Below the pieces are notes generated by a model that worked only from the letters and a program-made list of their open reading frames with translations, ran no database searches and was not told the DNA's origin. From Ruminococcus flavefaciens ND2009 (GTDB lineage: Bacteria; Bacillota; Clostridia; Oscillospirales; Ruminococcaceae): a stretch of 64,000 nt of DNA. The stretch covers positions 62,001 through 126,000 of the forward strand of contig NZ_KK211346.1 in assembly GCF_000621785.1 (NCBI RefSeq), given 5' to 3'. Within the stretch, counting starts at the first letter, position 1, and each line of letters starts with the position of its first letter. Position numbers and translations under genes: made by a program. This document shows, one piece after another, positions 42,821-50,901 of the stretch.

Positions 42821-42937
42821 TATATTTCCTCCTGATATAACAAAAAAGCTGACAACATCTGCGTAAAATGCAGACGTCATCAGCTTAATTAGCGGTTTAG
42901 TTTTCACAAGGGAGAACATCATTCCCTGAATATTCAT
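42821..42937 (-). promoter_or_regulatory. Attenuator leader with in-frame leader peptide
   Basis: Transcription from the promoter at 42945-42973 should start at or within a base or two of an ATG at 42937, so a leaderless peptide (MNIQGMMFSLVKTKPL...) may be made. The hairpin 42847-42862 with 42870-42885 (16 pairs, three G-T) followed by TTTTTT is a terminator ahead of the antiporter ribosome-binding site. The peptide frame runs through the hairpin into the antiporter frame. Confidence 0.7.
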
Positions 42938-42944
42938 TTTTTAT

Positions 42945-42973
42945 ATTATAGCACTTTCCCAGCGTGTTGTCAA
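42945..42973 (-). promoter_or_regulatory. Promoter of the antiporter cargo gene
   Basis: Read leftward, TTGACA (42968-42973), a 17-base spacer and TATAAT (42945-42950): full consensus. It lies between the antiporter and the distal tail gene. Confidence 0.88.
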
Positions 42974-42995
42974 TATAAAGAACGGAGGTGTAACC

Positions 42996-43853
42996 ATGTT
43001 TTTCAAACTTATCCTTGAAAATGCCAACGGCGACCGGGTGGATATGACCACGACCGCCAATCAGTATATGACATCAAAGGTGGAAGGACTGAATCCTCCC
43101 ACCGGCACGATCAGCACCTCAAGCTATGCGGGCATGGATGGAAGCTACCTCAATAACGCTTTCATAGAAAAGCGAAATGTTGTCATTTCCTTTGAGCTGC
43201 GCGGAGTGGGCGTGGAAGCCCGCAGGCATCAGCTTTACAAGGTGGTGAAGCCGTCCCGCTACATCAAAATCTACTACGCGACCGCAGGCATTGATGTATT
43301 TGCGGAGGGCTATGTTGAGTCCTGTGAGGTACAAAACTTCGAGATGCTTACAACCGGGCAGATTTCTATTCTCTGCCCGGATATTTATTGGTATTCCACG
43401 ACGTCGGTCATGGCGTACTATTCGCAGATCACCGGTGCTTTCACATTCCCGTTCCCGACGGAGAGCAATCCGGAGCCGTTTATACTCGGCAAATACAACA
43501 CGCAGAACATGATGACCATTGTCAACGACGGCGACGAGATCGGCTTCACGCTGGTGATTGAAGCGCTGGAGGATGCGCGTTCTCCTACGCTGTATAACGC
43601 GGACACGGACGAGTATCTGCAAATCACCGGTGATATTCTCGCGGGCGATATTATCACGGTGACGACCAAAACAGGAAATAAGACGGTCACACTCGATCGC
43701 GGCGGCGTCAAGACCAATATCATCAACCGGCTTGTGTCCGGCTCGACATGGCTGACGCTGCGTGAAGGCAGAAACCGCTTTTATCTGCGTGGCACGGGAC
43801 TTCAAAACCTGAAAGTCACCATCGTCCACACCAATGCGTATCTGGGGGTATAA
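42996..43853 (+). CDS. Distal tail protein (Dit-like)
   Basis: GGAGGTGTAACC precedes the ATG. The 285-residue protein has the siphovirus tail-component layout: MFFKLILENANGDRVDMTTT, GLNPPTGTISTSSYAGMDGS, KRNVVISFELRG, then VESCEVQNFEMLTTGQISIL followed by CPDIYWYS. The C-terminal half is a galectin-like beta domain with LREGRNRFYLRGTG. It forms the hub joining tail tube and baseplate. Confidence 0.88.
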   Translation: MFFKLILENANGDRVDMTTTANQYMTSKVEGLNPPTGTISTSSYAGMDGSYLNNAFIEKRNVVISFELRGVGVEARRHQLYKVVKPSRYIKIYYATAGIDVFAEGYVESCEVQNFEMLTTGQISILCPDIYWYSTTSVMAYYSQITGAFTFPFPTESNPEPFILGKYNTQNMMTIVNDGDEIGFTLVIEALEDARSPTLYNADTDEYLQITGDILAGDIITVTTKTGNKTVTLDRGGVKTNIINRLVSGSTWLTLREGRNRFYLRGTGLQNLKVTIVHTNAYLGV

Positions 43854-43854
43854 T

Positions 43855-44967
43855 ATGCAGATTGAAGTTTATAGAATGGAAGCTGCGGAAGACTCCCTCA
43901 CGATTACGCTTGAAGCGGTCTGCGACACCTTTTCTTCGCTGCTCTGGGATATAGAATATTACAAGTGCGGCAGCTTTGAGGTGTATATCGCCGCCAATCC
44001 GCAGAACATCGAGATTTTCCAGACTGGCAGAATCGTCGGTCGTGATGACGATAATCAGCACTTCGGCATCATAGAATCCGTGCTGATCAATACAGATATT
44101 GAAAACGGCGACTACCTGACAGTGCGTGGTCGCTTTTTGATGTGCCTGCTGGAACGGCGCATCATTCACCCGACATATAACGTGACAGCGGCAAAGGCAT
44201 ACAGTGAGATCGTCCGGGAGGTCGTGACGCAGAATGCGCTTCTCTCGGATAACCGTAGGATTCCGGGACTTTCCCTCGGAACGGTCACCGGCACCTGCTG
44301 GGAGCAGACCGCTACGCTGCAGATCTCATACACGAACCTGATGCAGTGGGTGTATACGATCTGCGAGAAGCTCGGCGGCACGGCAAATATCCGGCTGGTG
44401 AAATCCTCCGGAGAACAGTACCGCATGGTATTCGACCTCTCCGAAGGCGCTGACCGCAGCATTATGCAGGAGGATAATCCGCATATTATTTTCTCCGACG
44501 CATACAGCAATCTGCTCTCGTTCAGCTATGCCGAGGACAGCAGCGTCCAGAAGAACTTCGCATATATCTTCGGTCAGGGCAAGGGCGATGAGCGCAAGCG
44601 CACCACATATTGTAATGGTGATGAACCGACCTACCTTGACCGATATGAAGTGTATGTGGATGCGGACGATATTTCCGAGACAGAGCAGGTCGAGGGTGAA
44701 ACGATACCAATTCCGGAGGAGAAGTATCTGGAACTGCTGCGCACTCGCGGCTCGGAACGGCTGGTGCTGCCAAAAACGGCATCGGAGTCGGACATTGCAG
44801 CGCACAACACGCAGTATGTATATAACCGCGATTATTTTGTCGGCGATTACGTTACGGTGCAGCACCGGCGCTTCGGTATGATGCAGCCGCAGATACAGCT
44901 TATCGGCATGATTGAGGGCTTCGACCAGAACGGGCGCAGCCTGACACCAACATTCAAGGAGGTATGA
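43855..44967 (+). CDS. Siphovirus tail/baseplate protein, Gp37-like
   Basis: ATG at 43855 lies one base after the Dit stop. The 370-residue product matches the Gp37-like tail family: GSFEVYIAANPQN, GIIESVLINTDIENGDYLTV, RGRFLMCLLERR, and late YVYNRDYFVGDYVTVQHRRF with IGMIEGFDQNGRSLTPTF. These proteins occupy the place of the tail-associated protein (Tal) in clostridial siphophages. No peptidase motif is visible. Confidence 0.8.
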   Translation: MQIEVYRMEAAEDSLTITLEAVCDTFSSLLWDIEYYKCGSFEVYIAANPQNIEIFQTGRIVGRDDDNQHFGIIESVLINTDIENGDYLTVRGRFLMCLLERRIIHPTYNVTAAKAYSEIVREVVTQNALLSDNRRIPGLSLGTVTGTCWEQTATLQISYTNLMQWVYTICEKLGGTANIRLVKSSGEQYRMVFDLSEGADRSIMQEDNPHIIFSDAYSNLLSFSYAEDSSVQKNFAYIFGQGKGDERKRTTYCNGDEPTYLDRYEVYVDADDISETEQVEGETIPIPEEKYLELLRTRGSERLVLPKTASESDIAAHNTQYVYNRDYFVGDYVTVQHRRFGMMQPQIQLIGMIEGFDQNGRSLTPTFKEV

Positions 44968-44970
44968 TAT

Positions 44971-46320
44971 ATGGCTTTCTACAGCGGTTTCTTCAATTCA
45001 AAGGGGCTTGACCGCACCTATACGGCGGAGGATTTCACATCGTATTTGTCGAGCATTATCTGCAATGGTATCCTCGACACCTACGGTCAGAATTTCAAGC
45101 TGACAGCAGCGAACAGCGGTCTTGGCGTGGTTCTTGGTACCGGTAAGGCGTGGATCGACGGACACTATTTTATCAACGATTCCAGATATGTGATTGATCT
45201 CACATCGTATCAGGATGAATCGCTCCCGCGCTATGTCGCCATTGCGATTTATCTTGACACCACAGAATCCGTTCGCAGTGTTTCTCTCCGGCTATTCGCC
45301 GGAACTCCAGCAGAGAATCCGTCGCTTCCGTCCATTCCGCAGGATGAAGATCATGTCCGCCTTTTGATGTATGCGGTGCGTATGAATCCGGGAGCTTCAC
45401 GGATTACAGAGAGCGATTGGTTTGACTACCGAGAAGACAGCAATGTCTGCGGTTACTGCAAATGCATCCTTGGCAAGTGCAAGGTCACAGAACTGATGTC
45501 TCAGATGGCGCAGCTTATCGCTGAGGTAGCTGAGAATAATGAAACAATTGCGGCACTTTCAAATCAGGTAGAGACATTACAGACCGAAGTTGACGATATC
45601 ATCGGCGGTATAATAGAAATCGGTACCTGCGGCGATAATATCCATTATGTCCTTTACGAAAATGGAAAGCTATTGCTTCATGGCTCCGGTGCGACCTATG
45701 ATTATGAGATCGGGCATTCTCCTTTCTGGGAGAATGATAATATCCGTTCTCTTGTTGTTTCTGACGGTATTACAGAGATCGGCAGCAGTGTGTTTGAACG
45801 CTGCGTCAATATGGCATCGGCAAGTTTTCCGAGTACGCTGACAACCATTGGCGAGCGTGCTTTTTTCATGTATACACATGGTGGCCTGAGAGAACTTGTG
45901 ATACCTTCGTCGGTGACAACGCTGGGAGAAAAGGCATTTGTGGATCAGGATATCACTTCCGTTACGCTCCCTGCAACGCTCACTACGCTTGGCACATATA
46001 TCTTCATGGGATGCGATCAGCTTACGACTGCAAGAGTTGAATGCTCCGAGTTACCGGGATTCTGTTTTGTGAGCTGCGGCAGGCTGCAAAATCTTACTCT
46101 CAGCCATAATGTGACAAAGGTCTGCTCTCATGCGCTCAATTATACGCCGCTGAGAACGCTGACCTATGAAGGTAGCCTTGCAGACTGGGCTGCGGTAACA
46201 AAGCAGACAAACTGGGACGGTAATGCCGGTGATCTTAACGGTCTGGACAAGGTGCAGTGCCTTGACGGATATATGGAATACAATGATGAAACCAGAGAAT
46301 GGACGGAGGTGCATGAATAA
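44971..46320 (+). CDS. Baseplate protein with BspA-type leucine-rich repeats
   Basis: 449 residues. The N-terminal ~150 form a phage baseplate domain (MAFYSGFFNSKGLDRTYTAE, GKAWIDGHYF). A coiled coil follows at ~175-210 (LIAEVAENNETIAALSNQVE). From ~250 to 420 it has BspA/LRR_5 repeats such as ITEIGSSVFERCVNM, LTTIGERAFF and VTTLGEKAFVDQDI. BspA repeats normally occur on bacterial surface proteins that bind host or partner cells, so here they may form a receptor-binding tip. Neighbours are tail genes on both sides. Confidence 0.82.
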   Translation: MAFYSGFFNSKGLDRTYTAEDFTSYLSSIICNGILDTYGQNFKLTAANSGLGVVLGTGKAWIDGHYFINDSRYVIDLTSYQDESLPRYVAIAIYLDTTESVRSVSLRLFAGTPAENPSLPSIPQDEDHVRLLMYAVRMNPGASRITESDWFDYREDSNVCGYCKCILGKCKVTELMSQMAQLIAEVAENNETIAALSNQVETLQTEVDDIIGGIIEIGTCGDNIHYVLYENGKLLLHGSGATYDYEIGHSPFWENDNIRSLVVSDGITEIGSSVFERCVNMASASFPSTLTTIGERAFFMYTHGGLRELVIPSSVTTLGEKAFVDQDITSVTLPATLTTLGTYIFMGCDQLTTARVECSELPGFCFVSCGRLQNLTLSHNVTKVCSHALNYTPLRTLTYEGSLADWAAVTKQTNWDGNAGDLNGLDKVQCLDGYMEYNDETREWTEVHE

Positions 46321-47528
46321 TGTGGAAATTTCTTGTAAAGAACCAGAGCATTGAGATTCTGGAGCGTGAGGTGCTGGCGGATCATCAGATCCAGTATGTG
46401 CAGTTCCGCTTCACTTTTGATGGTGACTGGCGGCGCTTTCATAAGGTCGTGCAGTTCTCGCAGTGTGACGAGACATACAGCATTGTTCTCGGTTTTGACG
46501 GGACGAACTGCTATCTGCCTGCGGAGCTTCATGTCGGCGCTGCAAAAATGTCGGTGTTCGGCTACGACACCGAAAGCGACACGACTGTTCGTGCAACGAC
46601 TGTGCCGGTTACGCTGAATATCCGTCCTTCCGGTTTCGTCGGTGATGATGAACCGCCCATTCCGCCGACGCCTGATCTGTATGCGCAGCTTCTGAAGAAG
46701 ATCGAGGAAGCAGGACACGGCGCTGACGGTAAGTCCGCCTACGAGATTGCTGTGGAGCATGGATATGTCGGTACGGAAACCGAGTGGCTGGCATCGCTCA
46801 AGGGAGAGCCGGGTGAAACACCGGATATGTCGGAATACCCGAAAACATCTGAGGTCACGACTATTGTCGAGCGCGAGATTGAGGCGGCAACCGGAGATTT
46901 TCATTCTCATGCGAACAAGGCAACGCTGGATGCTTTTACGCCGGAACTTCTTCAGGAGCTTTCCGGCTTGCAGCAGTTTGAGGACAGGACGCAGTATGAG
47001 ATTCAGACAATTAACGAAGAATTACTTACTCTGAATGCGCAGCGGCATACACATAATAACAAGGATGTTCTGGACACCATTACGGAGCAGTATTTGCAGG
47101 ATGAAGCGGCATTCCGCGCATCGACCAGCAATGCCCTGCATGGGCTTTCCACAGGGTTGAGTGAAGTCTCTGCGCAGGCGCATTCTCATGCAAATAAATC
47201 CATTCTGGACAGTATCACACAGGAAATGCTTGACGGTATCGCAGGTGCGGAGAGACAGGCGCATACACATCACAACCTCGCAACGCTGAACGGCATCACG
47301 GATTCTCACGTTTCCCGCTGGGAGGAAGCATACACCAGCGCTATGAATCTCAATGAGCGTGTCGGTGTCAACGAGGGCGCTTTTGAGCGTTTCAAGACCG
47401 AAATTCTCTATGATATGCAGGGGTGCAGGACTTCCATTTCGGATATTCTGAACCGGCTTTCTGCCGTGGAGATTGAGCTTTCCGGCGTAGAGACCGCACT
47501 TGCGGCAATTGTGGAGGTGACGACATGA
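46320..47528 (+). CDS. Tail fibre-like protein with HxH repeats
   Basis: 402 residues. The N-terminal ~100 are a baseplate-type beta domain (RFTFDGDWRRFHKVVQFSQ); next come a Pro-rich linker and a short collagen-like GEPGETP. The C-terminal half has four spaced copies of H-x-H-x-N-K-x-x-L-D-x-I-T, near residues 195, 241, 287 and 314, each followed by helical stretches. HxH repeats coordinate metal ions in trimeric phage fibres. The start overlaps the previous stop. Confidence 0.8.
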   Translation: MWKFLVKNQSIEILEREVLADHQIQYVQFRFTFDGDWRRFHKVVQFSQCDETYSIVLGFDGTNCYLPAELHVGAAKMSVFGYDTESDTTVRATTVPVTLNIRPSGFVGDDEPPIPPTPDLYAQLLKKIEEAGHGADGKSAYEIAVEHGYVGTETEWLASLKGEPGETPDMSEYPKTSEVTTIVEREIEAATGDFHSHANKATLDAFTPELLQELSGLQQFEDRTQYEIQTINEELLTLNAQRHTHNNKDVLDTITEQYLQDEAAFRASTSNALHGLSTGLSEVSAQAHSHANKSILDSITQEMLDGIAGAERQAHTHHNLATLNGITDSHVSRWEEAYTSAMNLNERVGVNEGAFERFKTEILYDMQGCRTSISDILNRLSAVEIELSGVETALAAIVEVTT

Positions 47529-48196
47529 GCATTGCAAATTATCTGACAGCACTGGATGCGCAGCGCGACCAGCTTGCCCGGAACCTTGTGACAATGGGTG
47601 TTCAGGCATCGGAGTCCGAAAAGCTGAATACGCTTGTGCCGAAGGTGCTGCAAATTCCGTCCGGCAGACCGGAGGTGACGCTGTTCTGCAACGGAAATGA
47701 TGCTCTTACCACATACGGTGAGAGCATCTACACTTTTTATATTGACGGATACCGCAGCATCGCTGGCTTTGCTGATGTGTATCCGCATTTCTGCTGTGCG
47801 GAGAATGACTACTCGCTTTACTACAATCAGCCGGACTTTAACTGGGGTGCTGTCATTTATACGATGTGTATCACTCTGGTACGCATCACACCTGCAAGCA
47901 GGATTCTGCTTACCTACAAGTCCGGAGCGACCGATGCAGGTGAAATGTGGCTGGTGCGCAAGAGCAGTCAGCAGATGTCGCCTGCGGAAACGGCAAGGTA
48001 TATCCATGAAAAGCTCAGCGGCGGCGAGGCAATCTCCGTTCCGTTCGGCTGGCTCGGCTCTGTCGGAAACTATATCTCCGTCTTGCACGACTGCAGCGAT
48101 GTATCTGCTGACGAGTATTATCTTGCATGGAAAGCGGTGACAGACAATACAAGCCCTATGATCAGAACGGTCAAGGTACTGGAGGTGACAACATGA
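47525..48196 (+). CDS. Phage tail/baseplate accessory protein (223 aa)
   Basis: It overlaps the fibre gene by four bases. It begins with a helical segment shared by many phage fibre proteins (SIANYLTALDAQRDQLARNL, then VTMGVQASESEKLNTLV), followed by a beta-rich domain with several cysteines and aromatic residues (YPHFCCAENDYSLYYNQP). Probably a tip or fibre-associated protein; exact role not clear. Confidence 0.65.
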   Translation: MSIANYLTALDAQRDQLARNLVTMGVQASESEKLNTLVPKVLQIPSGRPEVTLFCNGNDALTTYGESIYTFYIDGYRSIAGFADVYPHFCCAENDYSLYYNQPDFNWGAVIYTMCITLVRITPASRILLTYKSGATDAGEMWLVRKSSQQMSPAETARYIHEKLSGGEAISVPFGWLGSVGNYISVLHDCSDVSADEYYLAWKAVTDNTSPMIRTVKVLEVTT

Positions 48197-48621
48197 AAGG
48201 AAGTATCTGTACGGTGATCGGCGCGATCGGCGGCGGAATCGCAGCGCTGTTCGGCGGCTGGGACTCCGCGCTGGTGACGCTCATCATCTTCATGGGCATT
48301 GACTTTGCAACCGGGATGATTACCGGTGCTATGGGCAAGTCCAAACACAGCAAGACCGGAAAGCTGAACAGCAAGGCTGGCTGGTACGGGCTTGCGAAGA
48401 AAGGCAGCATTCTCATGCTCATTATCGTGGCGGTGCGTCTGGATATTCTGCTCAATACGAATTATGTGCGTGATGCGGTCTGCATTGCATTCTGCGTCAA
48501 TGAGCTGCTGTCCATTGTGGAAAATACATCGCTCATGGGAATTCCGTATCCTCCCGCACTGAAAAATGCCATTGAGGTTCTGCAGAAGCAGACCGGCAGA
48601 AAGGATGATAAGGATGATTAA
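48193..48621 (+). CDS. Phage holin (phi LC3/Cph1-like)
   Basis: ATG at 48193 follows GGAGGTGACA. The 142-residue product has hydrophobic segments ICTVIGAIGGGIAALFGGW, LVTLIIFMGIDFATGMITGA, SILMLIIVAVRLDILL and AVCIAFCVNELLSIVEN, and the typical SKHSKTGKLNSKAGWYGLAK loop of toxin-secretion/phage-lysis holins, with a charged end. It would form the membrane holes that release the endolysin, whose gene overlaps its stop. Confidence 0.93.
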   Translation: MKGSICTVIGAIGGGIAALFGGWDSALVTLIIFMGIDFATGMITGAMGKSKHSKTGKLNSKAGWYGLAKKGSILMLIIVAVRLDILLNTNYVRDAVCIAFCVNELLSIVENTSLMGIPYPPALKNAIEVLQKQTGRKDDKDD

Positions 48622-49789
48622 GACCTACGGCTATACCGATAATACACAGCTCTCTCCGCACTTTAATGCGCAGGAGTTCCGCTGTAAATGCGGCAAAGCA
48701 CATGATTTTCAGATCGACGATGATCTCATCACCAAGCTGGAGACGCTCTATTCTACGCTGAACTGTTCCAAGATCATCGTGACCTCCGGGTTCCGTTGTG
48801 CTGCTCATGATAAGGCAGTCAAGGGCAGCGGCACGGGACAGCATACACTCGGCAAGGCGGCGGACATCTGCTGCTACGGGCAGGACGGACAGCCCATCAG
48901 CAGCAAGACCGTCTGCTGCAAGGCACAGGATACCGGCTTTACCGGCATTGCAAATATCACTGCCGCCTACATCTATACGCACGTCGATGTGCGCTCCGGC
49001 GGCAAGTGGTATGGTGATGAGGTTCACGGCAACAGCTCCGTCACGGATGATTTCTATAAATACTTCGGAGGCGAGGATATGAAGGGCATCGACGTCAGCG
49101 TTCACAACGGCAAGATCGACTGGCAGAAGGTCAGGGCGGCAGGCATTGATTTTGCAATCCTGAGAGCAGGATACGGCAGGCTTGCATCGCAGAAGGATGA
49201 GCGTTTCGTGGAGAACTATGCGGGTGCTAAGGCGGCAGGCATTCCGGTCGGCGCTTACTGGTATTCCTATGCAATGACACCGGAGGAAGCAGAACTGGAG
49301 GCGGATGTGTTCCTGTCGGTCATCAAGGGAAAACAGTTCGAGATGCCTGTATATTTTGACCTTGAGGAGAAAAAGCAGTTCGATCTCGGTAAGGAGAAGG
49401 TGTCTGCCATTATGCGGGCATTTCTTGAAAGAGTGGAGGCAGCGGGATATTTCGTCGGTCTCTACGGCTCTGCGTCCTCGCTCGTGACGCACACCGCCGA
49501 TGACATCAAGAGCCGCTATACCATCTGGCTGGCGCACTGGGTTGACCAGACCAACTACAGCGGCGCATACGGCATCTGGCAGCATTCTGAGAAAGGCAGC
49601 GTAGACGGCATCAACGGCAATGTCGATCTCGACATCGGTTACAAGAATTTCCCGACCATCATCAAGGCGAAGGGGCTAAACGGCTACGGTAAAGCGGCGA
49701 ATCTTACGCCTGCCGAGCCGGACACCACAGCTACTGTGATCGTTACTATCGGCAAGGATACCTACAAGGGTACGCTTGTGAAGGAGTAA
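48614..49789 (+). CDS. Two-domain endolysin: M15-type peptidase plus GH25 muramidase
   Basis: 391 residues. Residues ~1-150 form an M15-family peptidase with SGFRCAAHDK, zinc ligands His77 and Asp84 (GQHTLGKAADICC) and His123 (YTHVDV). From ~157 a GH25 lysozyme domain follows: GIDVSVHNGKIDWQKVRAAG, GAYWYSYA, and MPVYFDLEE with the catalytic acids. The last ~45 residues are a Thr/Ala-rich tail (PAEPDTTATVIVTIGKDTY). Two catalytic activities against different peptidoglycan bonds in one lysin, next to the holin. Confidence 0.93.
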   Translation: MIKTYGYTDNTQLSPHFNAQEFRCKCGKAHDFQIDDDLITKLETLYSTLNCSKIIVTSGFRCAAHDKAVKGSGTGQHTLGKAADICCYGQDGQPISSKTVCCKAQDTGFTGIANITAAYIYTHVDVRSGGKWYGDEVHGNSSVTDDFYKYFGGEDMKGIDVSVHNGKIDWQKVRAAGIDFAILRAGYGRLASQKDERFVENYAGAKAAGIPVGAYWYSYAMTPEEAELEADVFLSVIKGKQFEMPVYFDLEEKKQFDLGKEKVSAIMRAFLERVEAAGYFVGLYGSASSLVTHTADDIKSRYTIWLAHWVDQTNYSGAYGIWQHSEKGSVDGINGNVDLDIGYKNFPTIIKAKGLNGYGKAANLTPAEPDTTATVIVTIGKDTYKGTLVKE

Positions 49790-49795
49790 AGCAAT

Positions 49796-49819
49796 CGGGC
49801 AGAGGATGTTCTCTGCCCG
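49796..49819. repeat. Perfect hairpin after the endolysin gene
   Basis: CGGGCAGAG-GATGTT-CTCTGCCCG lies seven bases after the stop codon. There is no T-run, so it may be a weak terminator or an mRNA-protecting stem. Confidence 0.65.
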
Positions 49820-49884
49820 GTACATACTGTGGTAATCTTTTTGATAATCTTAATTGTGTGTTTTCAAAGGTATAAACCGTGGAA

Positions 49885-50463
49885 TCATTTATACGGAACT
49901 GTTTTGAACTCGCAGTCCTTAAAATGAACGCCGGGATTCGTTGTATCAATATCAGTATTCGTAAACTTACACCCGATAAACTCGACAGAATCAAAAGTGC
50001 AGTCTTCAAAGCTGCAATTGTTAAATGCGCAGTTCCTGAAAACCGTTTTTGAAAGGTGTCCCTCTTCCTGTCCTTCTTTATGCACAGGATTAAAGTAACA
50101 ACTAAAGAATTCTGAGTTTTTAACCTCACAGTCTTCCATAATGATACTTAAGAACGATACTCTCACTGCCTCTATGGAAACAATAGAACAGTAAATAAAC
50201 TTCACATTATTCCAATCGGCTTTCAGAATATAATTCTCGCTGAATTTGCAATTACGAAAGACACTACAGTTAAAATTGGTATCCGTAAGTCTGGTAGTGT
50301 GGAATATGCAGGAATCAAATTGATTCCCCATAAACCATGTTAAACCAAGATAATAGGAAGAAAAATCCATATCGCTGATGGTTTCGTCTGTAATCGTAAG
50401 ATCGGACATTTTCTCATTTTGCGTATATTCCTCAAGCAGTTTTATCAATTCTGCTCTGTCCAT
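49885..50463 (-). CDS. Pentapeptide-repeat protein, cargo gene
   Basis: ATG at 50463 follows AGAGGGCA. After a short helical start, most of the 192-residue protein consists of pentapeptide-type turns with central Phe/Leu/Cys: TNFNCSVFRNCKFSEN, and VFRNCAFNNCSFEDCTF then DSVEFIGCKFTNTDI. The fold is a right-handed four-sided helix that in some members mimics DNA (Qnr/MfpA, which protect gyrase). It reads against the phage genes from its own promoter; a role in host protection is only inferred. Confidence 0.85.
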   Translation of the reverse strand: MDRAELIKLLEEYTQNEKMSDLTITDETISDMDFSSYYLGLTWFMGNQFDSCIFHTTRLTDTNFNCSVFRNCKFSENYILKADWNNVKFIYCSIVSIEAVRVSFLSIIMEDCEVKNSEFFSCYFNPVHKEGQEEGHLSKTVFRNCAFNNCSFEDCTFDSVEFIGCKFTNTDIDTTNPGVHFKDCEFKTVPYK

Positions 50464-50512
50464 AGCTTGCCCTCTTTTCTTGGGAAAATCATAGCATCCC
50501 CTTATCCACTTT

Positions 50513-50541
50513 ATTATACATCCTATCCCCGAAAAAGTCAA
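50513..50541 (-). promoter_or_regulatory. Promoter of the pentapeptide-repeat gene
   Basis: Read leftward, TTGACT (50536-50541), a 17-base spacer and TATAAT (50513-50518). Confidence 0.82.
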
Positions 50542-50602
50542 TGAACTATATCATGCATAACACCAGCGCCCGTCGGGATTTTTTTCTCGGTGGGCGTATT
50601 TT

Positions 50603-50634
50603 TTTCGTCCAAACGCACCTCGATTCTGTAGTGG
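50603..50634 (+). repeat. Dispersed direct repeat, copy B
   Basis: A 32-base stretch starting TTTCGTCCAAA and ending CGATTCTGTAGTGG matches 14226-14257. As in copy A, a small gene starts 46-60 bases downstream. A T-rich, terminator-like region (TATTTTTTT) precedes it. Confidence 0.7.
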
Positions 50635-50679
50635 TATATGAAGGGATTGACTTTTCCGGCTATCAATAGGAGGTGCGAT

Positions 50680-50871
50680 ATGGAACAGCAGAAAATCATT
50701 GATGAGATCAATTATCACAAGGCACAGGCAATCACAGAATTGCTCTACGCCAGCGGTATGATTACAGTTGTCGAGTATGACAAATTATCGGAATTAAACC
50801 GCAAATCTTTCTCTCCGCTGTACGCGGACTTATTACCGAAAACGCTTGATAAATCATCGGTTCAGAGTTAA
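50680..50871 (+). CDS. Small protein upstream of the recombinases (63 aa)
   Basis: ATG at 50680 follows TAGGAGGTG. The product is helical: MEQQKIIDEINYHKAQAITE, then LLYASGMITVVEYDKL, resembling short SHOCT-like proteins frequently encoded next to serine recombinases. Its stop codon lies inside the -10 box of promoter module 7. A recombination directionality or regulatory role is possible from position only. Confidence 0.6.
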   Translation: MEQQKIIDEINYHKAQAITELLYASGMITVVEYDKLSELNRKSFSPLYADLLPKTLDKSSVQS

Positions 50872-50874
50872 TAT
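50846..50874 (+). promoter_or_regulatory. Repeated promoter module 7, recombinase operon
   Basis: TTGATA, a 17-base spacer ending in TTCAGAGT, and TAATAT (50869-50874), followed by TGTATACTGAC. Same module as the six at 22.8-27.5 kb. Confidence 0.85.
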
Positions 50875-50901
50875 TGTATACTGACAAAGGAGGGACAACC
50901 A

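Noticed and set aside
42821-42937. Reading the antiporter as starting at 42937 with a 39-residue N-terminal extension
   Set aside because: The extension passes through a terminator hairpin, and a GGAGG site directly precedes the ATG at 42820, so the extension is better explained as a leader peptide.
46320-48196. Diversity-generating retroelement at the fibre genes
   Set aside because: No reverse transcriptase gene and no template/variable repeat pair was seen.
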